64,000 nucleotides of DNA from Streptomyces hygroscopicus subsp. hygroscopicus (GTDB lineage: Bacteria > Actinomycetota > Actinomycetes > Streptomycetales > Streptomycetaceae): positions 372,001 to 436,000 of the forward strand of contig NZ_BSSM01000004.1 of assembly GCF_030269125.1 (NCBI RefSeq), written 5' to 3'. The translations under genes were made by a program, and so were the position numbers. The notes under the pieces are model-generated. The model had not been told where the DNA came from, made no database searches, and saw only the letters and a program-made list of their open reading frames with translations. Positions within the stretch are counted from its first letter, which is position 1. Every line of letters begins with the position of its first letter. This document shows positions 24,229 through 32,915 of this stretch, in pieces.

Positions 24229-25782
24229 TCAGCCCTGCCCGCGGCGGCGGAGGCCGACGAACACCGCGCCGCCGACGAGGACGGCCAGGGCCGAGCCCAC
24301 GGCCGCCAGCGGCACCACCGGGCTCGGACCGGGCTCGGCCGTGGACCCGTGCGCGCTGCCCCCCGTGCCCTTGCCGCCGGAACCACTGCCCGGGGCGTGG
24401 ACGACGATCGCCGCGGTGTTGTCGCCCGCGTCCGGATCGTTGCCCGGCACGCTCACCTCGATGCTGCCCGGCCTCAGCGCGGCCGGATCGACGACGCGCA
24501 GGTCGAAGGTCCAGCTCGTGTACTGGCCGGACTCGATCCAGAAGTCGTCGACGTCGTGGAAGCAGTGGTAGGAGACGGCGCCGCTCCCGGCCGTCGACGT
24601 GACGCAGCCCTTGGGGGTGGCGACCGCCTCCGTGCCGGCCGGGAGGAGGACACGGGTCGAGAACGGCGGGTCCTCGCCCGGCTCGCTGCCGAGCCAGGCG
24701 TCCATCCCGGCGGGCCCCTTGTTGCGCACGCCCACCGTTGCCTTCACCACGTCGCCGGCCTTCTCCTGCCGGACGGTGGTTCCCACGGCCTGGAGGTCCG
24801 CGGTGTTGTCGACGTCGAATCCGAAGCGCATGGCGCCGTCGTGCGGCGTGGCCGGGGGAGCGTCGGCCGGACGCGGGGTCAGTTCCAGTTCGGCGCCGGT
24901 GCCGGGGTGGTGGGACCGGCCGTCCTGCCACCGGAACTCCGCGGCGTCGTACGTGATGTCGAAGTGACCGCCGAGCACGGCGGCGTCGGCCGTCATCGTG
25001 CCCAGGTCCAGGTCGTAGGAACCGTTGACGCCGATCGGACCCTTGACCTCGCAGCGGGCCGTGCCGCTGCCCTGCTCGGTGCCGCCGTGGGAGCCGTATT
25101 CGCAGTTGCGGAACTCCTTGCCCGGCGTCAGGCCCTCGTAGCGCATGAGGACGACCGTGCTGTCCCGTGGCGTGGCACCGTAGTTCGTGAACCCGGCCGT
25201 CACCTTCATGGCGGTGCCCGGCTTCACCGCCTTGCCGCCGGGGGTGCGCTCCAGCCGGTCGGGGACCAGGCCCGCGTCGGGGACCGTCACCTTGATCGTC
25301 CGCGTCGCGAGCCGCACCCCGTCCGACCTCACGGACATACGGATCTCGCCCGAGCTCCCGACCGTCGCACCCTTCGCGCGCCGCACGTCGAGCACGAACT
25401 GGTCGGAGCCGTGCAGCGGCGTCGCGCTGCTCTTCGGGCAGACCAGGACGTGGTCCGACTTCTCGGGACACGGTGTCGCCTCGACCGTCACATCGGCGAC
25501 ACCCTTGAGCGAGGTGGCGTCGAGGGTGAGCGTGTAGGAACCGATCTTGCTCGTCCCCCTGTCGGCCACGTCGACGAACAGCGGACCGTCGAACGGCGCA
25601 TACGGATACGCCGTGGCGGTCGCCGGGCCGTCCAGTACGACATCGACGCCGGCCGGGCCCGGCGCCGCCACCGCGGCTCCGGCCGACGCTCCCGCCAGGG
25701 CCGTCGCCACACCGAGGACGCCCAGGGCCAGTCGTGCTCGCCTCCTGTCTGCGGTTCCGGCGCGAACCGGAGTTGAAGTCAT
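24229..25782 (-). CDS. Secreted, C-terminally membrane-anchored protein of unknown function
   Basis: A 517-aa predicted surface protein. It has a Sec signal with a twin-Arg-like basic start (RRRARLALGVLGVATALAGA, about 12-40). A series of beta-rich segments follows, including one typical of CARDB/DUF11-like conserved repeats (GFTNYGATPRDSTVVLMRYEG; TVGVRNKGPAGMDAW). Next come a Gly/Ser-rich stalk and a final transmembrane helix (VVPLAAVGSALAVLVGGAVF) ending in a basic tail RRRGQG. There is no LPxTG-type sortase signal. At least two Cys pairs (ATPCPEKSDHVLVCP, CVTS...YHCF) could form disulfides. AGAGGAG precedes the ATG at 25782. No enzymatic motif is recognised; an adhesion or surface role is inference. 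Confidence 0.7.
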   Translation of the reverse strand: MTSTPVRAGTADRRRARLALGVLGVATALAGASAGAAVAAPGPAGVDVVLDGPATATAYPYAPFDGPLFVDVADRGTSKIGSYTLTLDATSLKGVADVTVEATPCPEKSDHVLVCPKSSATPLHGSDQFVLDVRRAKGATVGSSGEIRMSVRSDGVRLATRTIKVTVPDAGLVPDRLERTPGGKAVKPGTAMKVTAGFTNYGATPRDSTVVLMRYEGLTPGKEFRNCEYGSHGGTEQGSGTARCEVKGPIGVNGSYDLDLGTMTADAAVLGGHFDITYDAAEFRWQDGRSHHPGTGAELELTPRPADAPPATPHDGAMRFGFDVDNTADLQAVGTTVRQEKAGDVVKATVGVRNKGPAGMDAWLGSEPGEDPPFSTRVLLPAGTEAVATPKGCVTSTAGSGAVSYHCFHDVDDFWIESGQYTSWTFDLRVVDPAALRPGSIEVSVPGNDPDAGDNTAAIVVHAPGSGSGGKGTGGSAHGSTAEPGPSPVVPLAAVGSALAVLVGGAVFVGLRRRGQG

Positions 25783-26349
25783 GCGAACTCCTCTGGCTGT
25801 TCGGACACCGGGGGATCCCGGGAGCCACCCGCCATGACCTCGGACGTCGCCGTAAGGTTGTATGGATTTCGAGTGAACGGGCGGTGTCCGTAGGGGATTT
25901 GAGGGCGGACGGCCCGTCGTTGCGGAGGTTCCCGGCGTGATCACCGTGACGGACGGCGGCGGTGGACCGATCGCCCGCGTGGCGACCGCGCCGTCCACGG
26001 TCGGACGCCGATGCCGAGCACCCCGCCGTCGCGCGCATCCTCCAGGCCGACGGGAACGCCGCATGCCGCCCACCGTGTGTATGCGACCGATCCGCAGCCC
26101 GGCGTGGCCCCGGATCACACGGGGAGGTTCCGGACAGCACCCCGCTCAGCGCACCCGGCACCGGACGCGGCGGACCCGGCCGTCGCAGGCGGGACGGACC
26201 CCGGTGGTCAGCCCGTCACGGGACCTGGACCGACTGCCGCGGCCGACGTGGCGCACGCCTTCGCCGACCAGCGGCGGAAGCGGCACACGGGGGCGCGGCG
26301 GTGGCGTCTCCGCCGCCCCGCACCCCTCGTTCGGCGCCTCCACGGCCGT
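25783..26349. other. Gap, no gene supported
   Basis: About 570 bp upstream of the secreted-protein gene and downstream of the epimerase gene. A relatively AT-rich patch around 25850-25875 probably holds the secreted-protein promoter. Nothing else was recognised. Confidence 0.4.
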
Positions 26350-27261
26350 TCACCTGCTGAGCAGGGCCGTTTCGTAGTCCTTCAGCGTGTGACCGGCCGC
26401 CCACCCCTGAGACACGGCCCTGGACACGTCCAGGACCACGGAATGCGCCAGCTGGTCGACGGCGTAGCGGGTGAGTGGCGGTTCCGCGTGCGGCCGTAGC
26501 CGGGCCAGCGTCTGGGCGGTGGCCGCCACGATCCGGGCCACCGGCAGCGGGACGTGGCCGATGCGCGCCCGTACGCCGTGGGCGCGCAGGACCGCCCCGA
26601 TCGCCTCGTCGCGTTCGTACGGCGTGGGATCGGCGATGTTGTACGCGCCCGGCGGCCAGTCCGCGGCGGTGAGACAGGCGTCGGCGAGGTTCTCGACGGC
26701 CGTGAGGCTGAGCCGGACGCTCGGCCCCGGCAGCATGAGCAGACCACGTCGTACGCGGGAGAGCAGCCGGGGTACCAGGTGCGGGTCCCCGACACCGTAG
26801 ACCGCCCGCGGCCGCAGCACCACGGCGCCGGCGGCGAGCGCCAGCGACTCACCCGCGGCCTTGGTGCGGCCGTACGCGTTCAGGTGCCCGCGCACCGGGT
26901 GGTCTTCGGTGATGCGGGAGCGCTCGGCGGCGGGCGCGTACACGCTGGCGCTGCTCACCCATACGACCGGTCGGCCGGCGGCCGCCTCGAGCAGCCGCGC
27001 GGTGCCGTCGACGTTGACGGCGTGCATGGCGGCCTCGGCCGGGGAGCCGGGCACCGGGTCGCCGACGGCCGCCGCGCAGTGCACGACGAGGTCTGCGCCG
27101 GACAGGTCCGGCACCTCGCGCGCGGCGTCCCAGGGGATGTGCCGGCCGACCGGGCCGGGGCGTCGCCCGACGCAGTGGACGGCGGCGCCGCGGGCGGCGG
27201 CCGCGGTGGCGACACGGGAACCGCAGAAGCCGCTCGCGCCGGTGACGGCGATCGTGGTCAC
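26350..27261 (-). CDS. NAD-dependent epimerase/dehydratase-like extended SDR (OleD-like?)
   Basis: A 303-aa extended short-chain dehydrogenase. It has the glycine-rich cofactor motif VTGASGFCGSRVATAA at the N-terminus, DLVVHCAAAVGD, the active-site Ser in VVWVSSASVYAP, and the catalytic YGRTK (Y-x-x-x-K) with LRPRAVYGVGDPHLVPRLL. It is the last gene of a six-gene operon; its GTG start overlaps the P450 stop (GTGA). In olefin and nocardiolactone pathways an SDR of this type (OleD/NltD) reduces the 2-alkyl-3-ketoacid made by OleA. The thiolase and ligase in the same operon make that role attractive here, but sequence alone does not distinguish it from a sugar epimerase or reductase. Confidence 0.8.
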   Translation of the reverse strand: MTTIAVTGASGFCGSRVATAAAARGAAVHCVGRRPGPVGRHIPWDAAREVPDLSGADLVVHCAAAVGDPVPGSPAEAAMHAVNVDGTARLLEAAAGRPVVWVSSASVYAPAAERSRITEDHPVRGHLNAYGRTKAAGESLALAAGAVVLRPRAVYGVGDPHLVPRLLSRVRRGLLMLPGPSVRLSLTAVENLADACLTAADWPPGAYNIADPTPYERDEAIGAVLRAHGVRARIGHVPLPVARIVAATAQTLARLRPHAEPPLTRYAVDQLAHSVVLDVSRAVSQGWAAGHTLKDYETALLSR

Positions 27262-28406
27262 GGGGTCTCCGGGTGTCGACGGGCCTCTCCCGCCCGCACG
27301 GTGAGGGAGCGCCAGCCGGGCAGGGCCGCGCTCCGGTCCACGCGTGCGCGCAGGACGACGGGGCGGTGGGGGGCGAGCGCGGCGAGCGTGTCGTCGAGCT
27401 GGGCGCGGGCCAGGCGGGCGCCGGGACAGGCGTGGGTGCCGGCACCGAAGACGAGCTGGGCCACGGCGGGCGGGGCCGGGTGACGGGCGTCCGGTGGTTC
27501 GTCATGGGCCCGCACGGCGTGCCGCGCCACCAGGATCAGGCGGTCCCCGGCCCGCACCGGGCAGCCGTCCAGTTCCGCGTCGGCCGCCGCCACGCGGGGC
27601 AGCAGCGGGGAGGGGGCGGTCACCCGCAGCAGTTCGCTCACCAGGGCCGAGCGCAGCCGGTCGTCGGCCGCCTGGTCCCAGAGCCCCGCGTCGGCGCACC
27701 AGGCGGCGGCGCGCGGGAGGGCCGCGACGGTGGTGTTGACGGCGGCGACCGCGAGCACGGCCGGCATGGCCGGCCGCGTCACTTCGCCGGCGGCCGGGGC
27801 GAGCAGCGCCTCCAGCCGTGCCGTCGCCGCGGCCGCCGCGCGTGCGGTGCCGGGCGACCGGGGGCCGGGCAGGTGGTCGCGTACGGCGGCTGCGGCCGCA
27901 GCGGCGGCCGCAGCGGCGACGGCCGCCGGATCGCCTCTCGTGTCCAGCAGCGCGCAGACGGTGGCCCCGGCCAGTTCGCGGGCCAGCACGACGAGATCGA
28001 CGTCGCGACCGGCACGGAGCGGGGCGAGACGGCGGTTCAGGACGTCCTGCCACACCGGGCGCAACCGTTCCACCCCCGCCGCGCCGAGGTCGTCGGCGAC
28101 GGCACGCCGGGAGGCGCGGTGCCCGGTGCCCTCCTGGTCGAACAGCGCGCCGCCCGTGGACAGTTCCCGGGCGGCGCCGCCGGTGGTGCCTGCGGCCGCC
28201 CGGTCCAGCGGGACACGGGTGAGGGCCTGCCGGAAGGGCCCGGTGCCGTGCACCAGCACCGCTCCGCCGACGCGGGCGACCGTACGGCGGCGGGTGGCGG
28301 CGAGGAGGGCGAACAACAGGGGGTGGGAACGGGTGTACACGCGCCGGTCGCGGCGCCGGGCGGCGCGGAGGGCCGAGGCGGCGGGCGCGGCGGGAACCGT
28401 GGTCAT
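27258..28406 (-). CDS. Cytochrome P450
   Basis: A 382-aa P450. The heme-binding loop FGAGTHACPGARLARAQ carries the axial Cys, and SELLRVTAPSPLLPR gives the ExxR motif. Helix I is atypical: AVAAVNTTVAAL replaces the usual A/G-G-x-D/E-T, so the acidic residue preceding Thr is Asn. The middle part is extremely Ala-rich (about 165-215). The ATG at 28406 overlaps the glycosyltransferase stop (ATGA), so the two are translationally coupled. It probably hydroxylates or desaturates the product of the operon. Confidence 0.85.
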   Translation of the reverse strand: MTTVPAAPAASALRAARRRDRRVYTRSHPLLFALLAATRRRTVARVGGAVLVHGTGPFRQALTRVPLDRAAAGTTGGAARELSTGGALFDQEGTGHRASRRAVADDLGAAGVERLRPVWQDVLNRRLAPLRAGRDVDLVVLARELAGATVCALLDTRGDPAAVAAAAAAAAAAAVRDHLPGPRSPGTARAAAAATARLEALLAPAAGEVTRPAMPAVLAVAAVNTTVAALPRAAAWCADAGLWDQAADDRLRSALVSELLRVTAPSPLLPRVAAADAELDGCPVRAGDRLILVARHAVRAHDEPPDARHPAPPAVAQLVFGAGTHACPGARLARAQLDDTLAALAPHRPVVLRARVDRSAALPGWRSLTVRAGEARRHPETP

Positions 28407-29176
28407 CTGACGTGCACCTCCTTCACGTCGGCGGGCAGGTAGCGTCGGTCCCAGCACCACAGCAGGGTCCGGCGGGCGCCCCAGGCCCGCAGGCGGCGCA
28501 AGCTGGTGTGCACCACCATCCGCTCCGCCCGAGCGATCCGGTCGCTGTGCTCGCGCGCCCGGTTGAGGAGGACGACGTCCTCGGGCGGCCCCTCCAGCGG
28601 GGTGCGCGGCGCGCCGCCGCACCGCAGGTAGAGCGCGGCGGTGATGGCGAGGTTGTGGCCGTGGCACAGCACGTAGGGGGCGCGGTAGCGCGGATGCCGG
28701 TGCTCGGTGCGGTAGCGCCCGTACAGAGCGGTCGCCCTGACGACCGCGGGCAGGAGACGGCGCTCGACGAGGGAGGGGAACTCGTCCCGGCGCGGGAGGC
28801 TCCGGCCGCAGGCCAGCTCCGTGCCGCGCGTGAACTCCGCGCGCGCCGCGGCGATCCAGCCGGTGGCGGGCACGCAGTCGGCGTCGGTGCGGACGAGCAG
28901 TTCGGCGCCGTGCGCCACGGCGAACCGGAAGCCCGTATCGGCGGCGGCCCCGGTGCCGCGCTGCTCCTCGCGGACGAGGTGCACGCCGAAGGGGGCGGCG
29001 GCGGCGAAGCGGCGCACCACGTCGGCGGTCGCGTCGGTGGAGGCGTTGTCGACGACGACCAGGGTGAAGCCGGTGTCGGTCTGGGAGGCGAGCGCGGTGA
29101 GGGTGGCCCCTATCCCGGCCTCCTCGTTGTACGCGGGGACCACCACCCACAGCGGCCCGTCCTTCCGGGCGGTCAT
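28403..29176 (-). CDS. Family 2 glycosyltransferase (second operon copy)
   Basis: A 257-aa GT-A fold enzyme with no transmembrane segment. The nucleotide-sugar binding region is WVVVPAYNEEAGIGATLTAL with LVVVDNASTDAT. The metal-binding DxD is in LVRTDADCVP. An acceptor-side region has HNLAITAALYLRCGGAPR. It is clearly paralogous to the glycosyltransferase at 30666-31406 (same HxxNxAxTAALY and R-T-D-A-D-C blocks). It overlaps the ligase stop by 4 nt (ATGA). A polyprenyl-phosphate or lipid glycosyl transfer is possible; sugar and acceptor are unknown. Confidence 0.82.
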   Translation of the reverse strand: MTARKDGPLWVVVPAYNEEAGIGATLTALASQTDTGFTLVVVDNASTDATADVVRRFAAAAPFGVHLVREEQRGTGAAADTGFRFAVAHGAELLVRTDADCVPATGWIAAARAEFTRGTELACGRSLPRRDEFPSLVERRLLPAVVRATALYGRYRTEHRHPRYRAPYVLCHGHNLAITAALYLRCGGAPRTPLEGPPEDVVLLNRAREHSDRIARAERMVVHTSLRRLRAWGARRTLLWCWDRRYLPADVKEVHVR

Positions 29177-30666
29177 GCGCGGCTCCGTCGTGAGGGACGG
29201 CCGACGGCGAGGCTCCGGCCGGCGAGGCGGGCGGCGGCTGCACGGTCGGGCTTCAGGGAGCGCCCGGACAGCGGGATGTCGGCCAGCAGCACCGCGTCGG
29301 GGCGGGCGGAGCCCATGCGCTCCAGCGGCCCGGACAGGGCCGCGCGCAACGCGGCGCGGTCGGCCCCGGGGCCGGGCTGCACGACGGCGACCAGGCGCTC
29401 GTCACCGTCCTCGGCCGATACCCCCACCAGCACCGCGAGTTCGACGCCGGGTACGTGCAGCGCCGGTTCGTACAGCCCCGGGTAGATGTTCTCCGCGTGC
29501 CGCAGGACCATGTCCTTGCAGCGGCCCTCCAACACGATCCGGCCGCCGTCGAGGCGTGCCCGGTCACCGGTGGCGACCCACGGGTCCGGGTCCTCGCCCA
29601 GATAGCGGTCACGGGCGGCGGGACCGGAGAGCAGCAGTTCCCCGGAGGCATCGGTCTTCGCCGTCACACCGGGCAGGGGCGGCCCGACCAGGTCCCCGTC
29701 AGCGGCGAAGGCGGCCTTGTCGGCCTGCTCGACGGCCGCGGCGGGGAACAGCTCCGTCAACGCGTAGACGCCCCATGCCTCGTCGGCGCCGGCCCGCTTG
29801 ACGCGGGTCAGCAGCTCGGCGGTCGCCGGCGCCGATCCCGTCCACACGCGACCGTTGAACCGGCTGCCCTCCGCCAGCAGCCGCCGCAGCTGAGGAGGCG
29901 TCAGATAGGTGGCCTGCGGGGCGAGTCGGCGCAGCTGCCGCACCAGGACACGCGAGGAACGGGCGGGCAGCGCGACCGGCGCCCCGCTCGCGAGGGAGGG
30001 GACGAGGACGAAGAAGGTTCCGCCGAGAACGGGACGCCCGGCCTCCGGCCGGACCAGTTCGGCCACCGTCTCCATGCCGGCCGCGATCGAGGACCGGGTG
30101 TGCACCACGGCACGGGGGCGCGAGGTGGTGCCCGAGGTGAACACGACGACCGCGTCGCCGTCGCCGTCCACCGGGCGCGGGGGCCGCGCCGCGCGTCCGT
30201 CGGTTCGAAGTGCGGGCGCGCAGCCGGGCATCCGGGGCCCGACCGTGGCCACCGGTCCCAGTTCCGCGAGGTCCGGCAGGGCCAGACGGGCCCGGCGGGC
30301 CAGCGGCCGGGCCCAGCCGGCGACGGCCTGGGCGGTGGCGTCGGCGAGGACCAGACCGGGGCGGGCCAGGGCGAGCCGGGCGCGCAGTACGTCCGGTCCG
30401 GCGCCGGGGTCGAGCACCGCGGCGCGCGCCCCGAGCCGGTGCAGGGCGAGCATCACCGCGAGAGCGCGGGGCCCGGACCGGACGGCGACGCCGACGGTGC
30501 CGCCGCGTCCCACGCCCCGCGCGTGCAGGGCGCCGGCGTAGCGGTCGGTGAGGTCGGCCAGATCCCCGAAGGTGGCCTTGGTGCGTACGGTCCCCGTGTG
30601 GGTGGTGCCGAGGACGGCGGGCCGGTCGGGGTGGCGGCGCAGGGTGTGGGCGAGGATGTCGAGCAT
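29173..30666 (-). CDS. AMP-dependent acyl ligase (OleC/fatty acyl-AMP ligase-like)
   Basis: A 497-aa ANL-superfamily adenylating enzyme. It has the A3 phosphate loop VVFTSGTTSRPRAVVHT (the usual Lys is Arg), YALTELFPAAAVE (A5), and ATGDRARLDGGRIVLEGRCK (A7/A8). The catalytic C-terminal Lys lies in PLSGRSLKPDRAA (A10). It starts with ATG 30666, overlapping the previous stop by one base (TGATG). In olefin biosynthesis OleC adenylates a 3-hydroxy acid and forms a beta-lactone. The TELFP-type A5 region and neighbouring OleA- and OleD-like genes make OleC the best guess; a fatty acyl-AMP/CoA ligase is the alternative. Confidence 0.8.
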   Translation of the reverse strand: MLDILAHTLRRHPDRPAVLGTTHTGTVRTKATFGDLADLTDRYAGALHARGVGRGGTVGVAVRSGPRALAVMLALHRLGARAAVLDPGAGPDVLRARLALARPGLVLADATAQAVAGWARPLARRARLALPDLAELGPVATVGPRMPGCAPALRTDGRAARPPRPVDGDGDAVVVFTSGTTSRPRAVVHTRSSIAAGMETVAELVRPEAGRPVLGGTFFVLVPSLASGAPVALPARSSRVLVRQLRRLAPQATYLTPPQLRRLLAEGSRFNGRVWTGSAPATAELLTRVKRAGADEAWGVYALTELFPAAAVEQADKAAFAADGDLVGPPLPGVTAKTDASGELLLSGPAARDRYLGEDPDPWVATGDRARLDGGRIVLEGRCKDMVLRHAENIYPGLYEPALHVPGVELAVLVGVSAEDGDERLVAVVQPGPGADRAALRAALSGPLERMGSARPDAVLLADIPLSGRSLKPDRAAAARLAGRSLAVGRPSRRSRA

Positions 30667-31406
30667 CAGCGGGGGTCCTCCCCGTGGCGGCCGGGGCCCT
30701 TGTCGAGGTACCAGCGGGCGGTGCCGACGAGGCCGTAGGCGCGCAGCCGGCGGGTGGAGTTCTCCACGACCATGTCGCGGGCGTGGACGATGGCGGTGGT
30801 GTGGCGGCGCACCCGGTTCAGGAAGAGCCGGTCGGTGGGGGACGGGCGACGCGGCATCCCGCCGACGGCCTCGTACAGCGCGGCGGTGACGGCCATGTTG
30901 TTGCCGGCGTGCATCCGGTAGGGGGCGAGGTAGCCGTGGCGGCGGCGGTGGGCGGGGCGCATCCGGCCGAAGAGGGCGGCGACGCGGACCAGGGCGCGGA
31001 AAGCGGCCCGCCCGAGCGGTCCTTGCTCGTCGCGGCGCGCTTCGATGCGTCCGCAGGCCAGGCCCGCGCCGCGCCGCAGGGCGTCGCGGGCGCCGGCCGT
31101 CCAGCCCGGGTGCGGCAGGCAGTCGGCGTCGGTGCGGGCCAGCAGCGTCGCACCGTGCCCGATTGCGTACCGGAAGCCGGTGTCGACCGCGCAGCCCACG
31201 CCCTTCTCCGGTTCGCTGAGGACATGGACGGGGAAAGGAGCCACGCGGGCGAAGTCGCGGGCGACCTCGGCGGTCTCGTCGCTGGAGGCGTTGTCCACGA
31301 CGACGAGGGTGAAGTCACGGTCGCGCTGGGCCGCGAGCGCGTTCAGCGTGGCGCCGATCCGGGTGGCCTCCTGGTGCGCGGGCACCACCACCCACAGGGA
31401 TCTCAT
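30666..31406 (-). CDS. Family 2 glycosyltransferase (first operon copy)
   Basis: A 246-aa GT2 enzyme with LWVVVPAHQEATRIGATLNAL, LVVVDNASSDETAEVA, the DxD in LARTDADCLPHPGW, and HAGNNMAVTAALYEAVGGMP. It is paralogous to the gene at 28403-29176. The two flank the ligase gene, suggesting an internal duplication and transfer of two sugars or to two positions. The ATG at 31406 overlaps the thiolase stop (ATGA). It is soluble, with no membrane helix. Donor and acceptor are unknown. Confidence 0.82.
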   Translation of the reverse strand: MRSLWVVVPAHQEATRIGATLNALAAQRDRDFTLVVVDNASSDETAEVARDFARVAPFPVHVLSEPEKGVGCAVDTGFRYAIGHGATLLARTDADCLPHPGWTAGARDALRRGAGLACGRIEARRDEQGPLGRAAFRALVRVAALFGRMRPAHRRRHGYLAPYRMHAGNNMAVTAALYEAVGGMPRRPSPTDRLFLNRVRRHTTAIVHARDMVVENSTRRLRAYGLVGTARWYLDKGPGRHGEDPR

Positions 31407-32434
31407 GCCTTCTCCCAGACCATGGTCATGATGCTCACGCCGCCGCCCAGGCCCACGAACAGGACCCGGTCACCGGTCCGCAGGCCCTCGTGGACGCGGT
31501 CGAGCTGGACGCCGAGCGTGGCGCTTGCCATGTTGCCGAGTTCGGGGACCGTGACGACGAGCCGGTCCCGGGGCACACCGGTGAGCTCCACGAACCGCTC
31601 CAGGTACGGCATGGTGACCTGGTGCACCAGGATGTGCCGGAAGTCGTCCCACGCCAGCCCGGTGCGCTGCCGCATCCGGTCGAGCACCGACGTGCCGACC
31701 TTCTCGAACACCTCGCGCAGCTCGCTTCCGTCACCGTGGAAGTACGTGTGTTCGTCCCCGCGCGGGTGGCGCGAACCGCCGCCGAAGATGCCCCCGACCG
31801 ACCAGTGCTCGGAGTGGGTCTCGGTGTCGACGTCCACGATGCCGCCCCGGTCCACCGCTTCCAGTACGACCGCGGCCCCCGCGTCGCCGAAGGTGTACCC
31901 GGCGAAGCCGTCCCGGAACTGGTCGAGGCCGACGGGTGTGTGCCGGACCGCGCGACTCGGTGTCTCCCCGGTGACGACCAGAGCCCGGCGGGCGCGGCCG
32001 GCGAGAATCATCGCCCGCGCCGCGTCGATGCCGTTGACGAAGCTGTTGCACGCGTTGGTGACGTCCAGAGCGTGTGCCCGGGAACCGAGTTCGGCCTGGA
32101 CGATGTGCGCGGTCGCGGGCTCGACCACGTCCCGCGTGGCGGAGGCGAACACCAGCAGGTCCATGTCCTGCGGGGCGAGTCCGGCCCGGTGAAGAGCCGC
32201 CCGCGCCGCCCCCACCGCGAGCGTCGAGGCGTACTCGCCCTCCGCGGCCACCCGACGCGACGCGATGCCGGTGACCCGTTCGAGGACGCGCGTCGGCAGG
32301 GACAGCCCGGAGGCCGCGGTGATGCGCTCCTGCATCTGCCGCGAGGTCACTTCGCGTCCCGGCAGGAAGGAGGCCACCGCGGTGATGCCCGCCCGGCGGC
32401 GCGGCGGCTCGGGAGCAGCGTGGTCTATGTGCAT
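31403..32434 (-). CDS. 3-oxoacyl-ACP synthase III-like thiolase (OleA-like)
   Basis: A 343-aa thiolase-fold condensing enzyme. The Cys nucleophile is in HALDVTNACNSFVNGI (about residue 124), the His in HILVHQVTMPYLERF (about 275) and the Asn in VPELGNMASATLGVQL (about 306), the C-H-N triad of FabH/OleA proteins. FGDAGAAVVLEA and the C-terminal VLFVGLGGGVS are also family marks. OleA condenses two acyl-CoAs head to head; KASIII extends acyl-CoA with malonyl-ACP. Without a pathway-specific ACP nearby, and with OleC/OleD-like partners, OleA-type chemistry is preferred. The ATG at 32434 lies 7 nt after TAGCGT, suggesting a leaderless mRNA; GTG 32443 is the alternative. It is the first gene of the operon. 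Confidence 0.83.
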   Translation of the reverse strand: MHIDHAAPEPPRRRAGITAVASFLPGREVTSRQMQERITAASGLSLPTRVLERVTGIASRRVAAEGEYASTLAVGAARAALHRAGLAPQDMDLLVFASATRDVVEPATAHIVQAELGSRAHALDVTNACNSFVNGIDAARAMILAGRARRALVVTGETPSRAVRHTPVGLDQFRDGFAGYTFGDAGAAVVLEAVDRGGIVDVDTETHSEHWSVGGIFGGGSRHPRGDEHTYFHGDGSELREVFEKVGTSVLDRMRQRTGLAWDDFRHILVHQVTMPYLERFVELTGVPRDRLVVTVPELGNMASATLGVQLDRVHEGLRTGDRVLFVGLGGGVSIMTMVWEKA

Positions 32435-32470
32435 GGGCTGCACGCTAGGGCGCGTCAGGACGGCCCGCCT
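32435..32470 (-). promoter_or_regulatory. Putative leaderless promoter of the six-gene operon
   Basis: On the minus strand TAGCGT (32447-32442) is 7 nt before the ATG at 32434, with no Shine-Dalgarno sequence. Just upstream, TGAGTGCTCGTACTCA (about 32469-32484) has 5-bp inverted arms and could bind a regulator. No good -35 box is seen. Confidence 0.4.
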
Positions 32471-32484
32471 GAGTGCTCGTACTC

Positions 32485-32915
32485 ATCCGGAATAGGTGAT
32501 CGGCTGCTTCGAGCGTCGTGCCGGCTGTGCAGTGCGCCGTCCGGCAGCACGACGTCGGGTCGTTCCCGCGCGGGGTCTTCGGCAGGCCCGGTGCGCGTCA
32601 CCGTGAGCAGGCCGGTGACGGTGGTGACGCGGCGAGGCATCCACGGCCCGACCGACGCTCGACCGACACCGTCCTCAGCGGCGCCGAGCGGCTGACGTTC
32701 GCCGTGTCCGCCAAGTCCTGCCCGGCCCGCGTGACTCCACGGGGGTGGGCGAGGTTCGGCGAGTACGACACCAGCGGATCCTGGTCTGCCGGCGGCAGGG
32801 GTCTTGCGAACGCTCGACCCCGTGAACTCGCCAGTGGTCAGAGGGCGCCGAGCCGAGTCGGCGCCGGTCGCCGTGCGCCGCCGTAGTCGCCGACGCACGG
32901 CAACGGGTCGGCCCG
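32485..32915. other. Gap, no gene supported
   Basis: About 430 bp between the operon promoter and the 3' end of the broken DoxX gene. Open frames on both strands lack coding character; nothing was recognised. Confidence 0.4.

Noticed and set aside
23099..26161. A 1020-codon minus frame across the GntR and secreted-protein region
   Set aside because: It spans two real genes in other frames and shows no domain; treated as a GC artefact.
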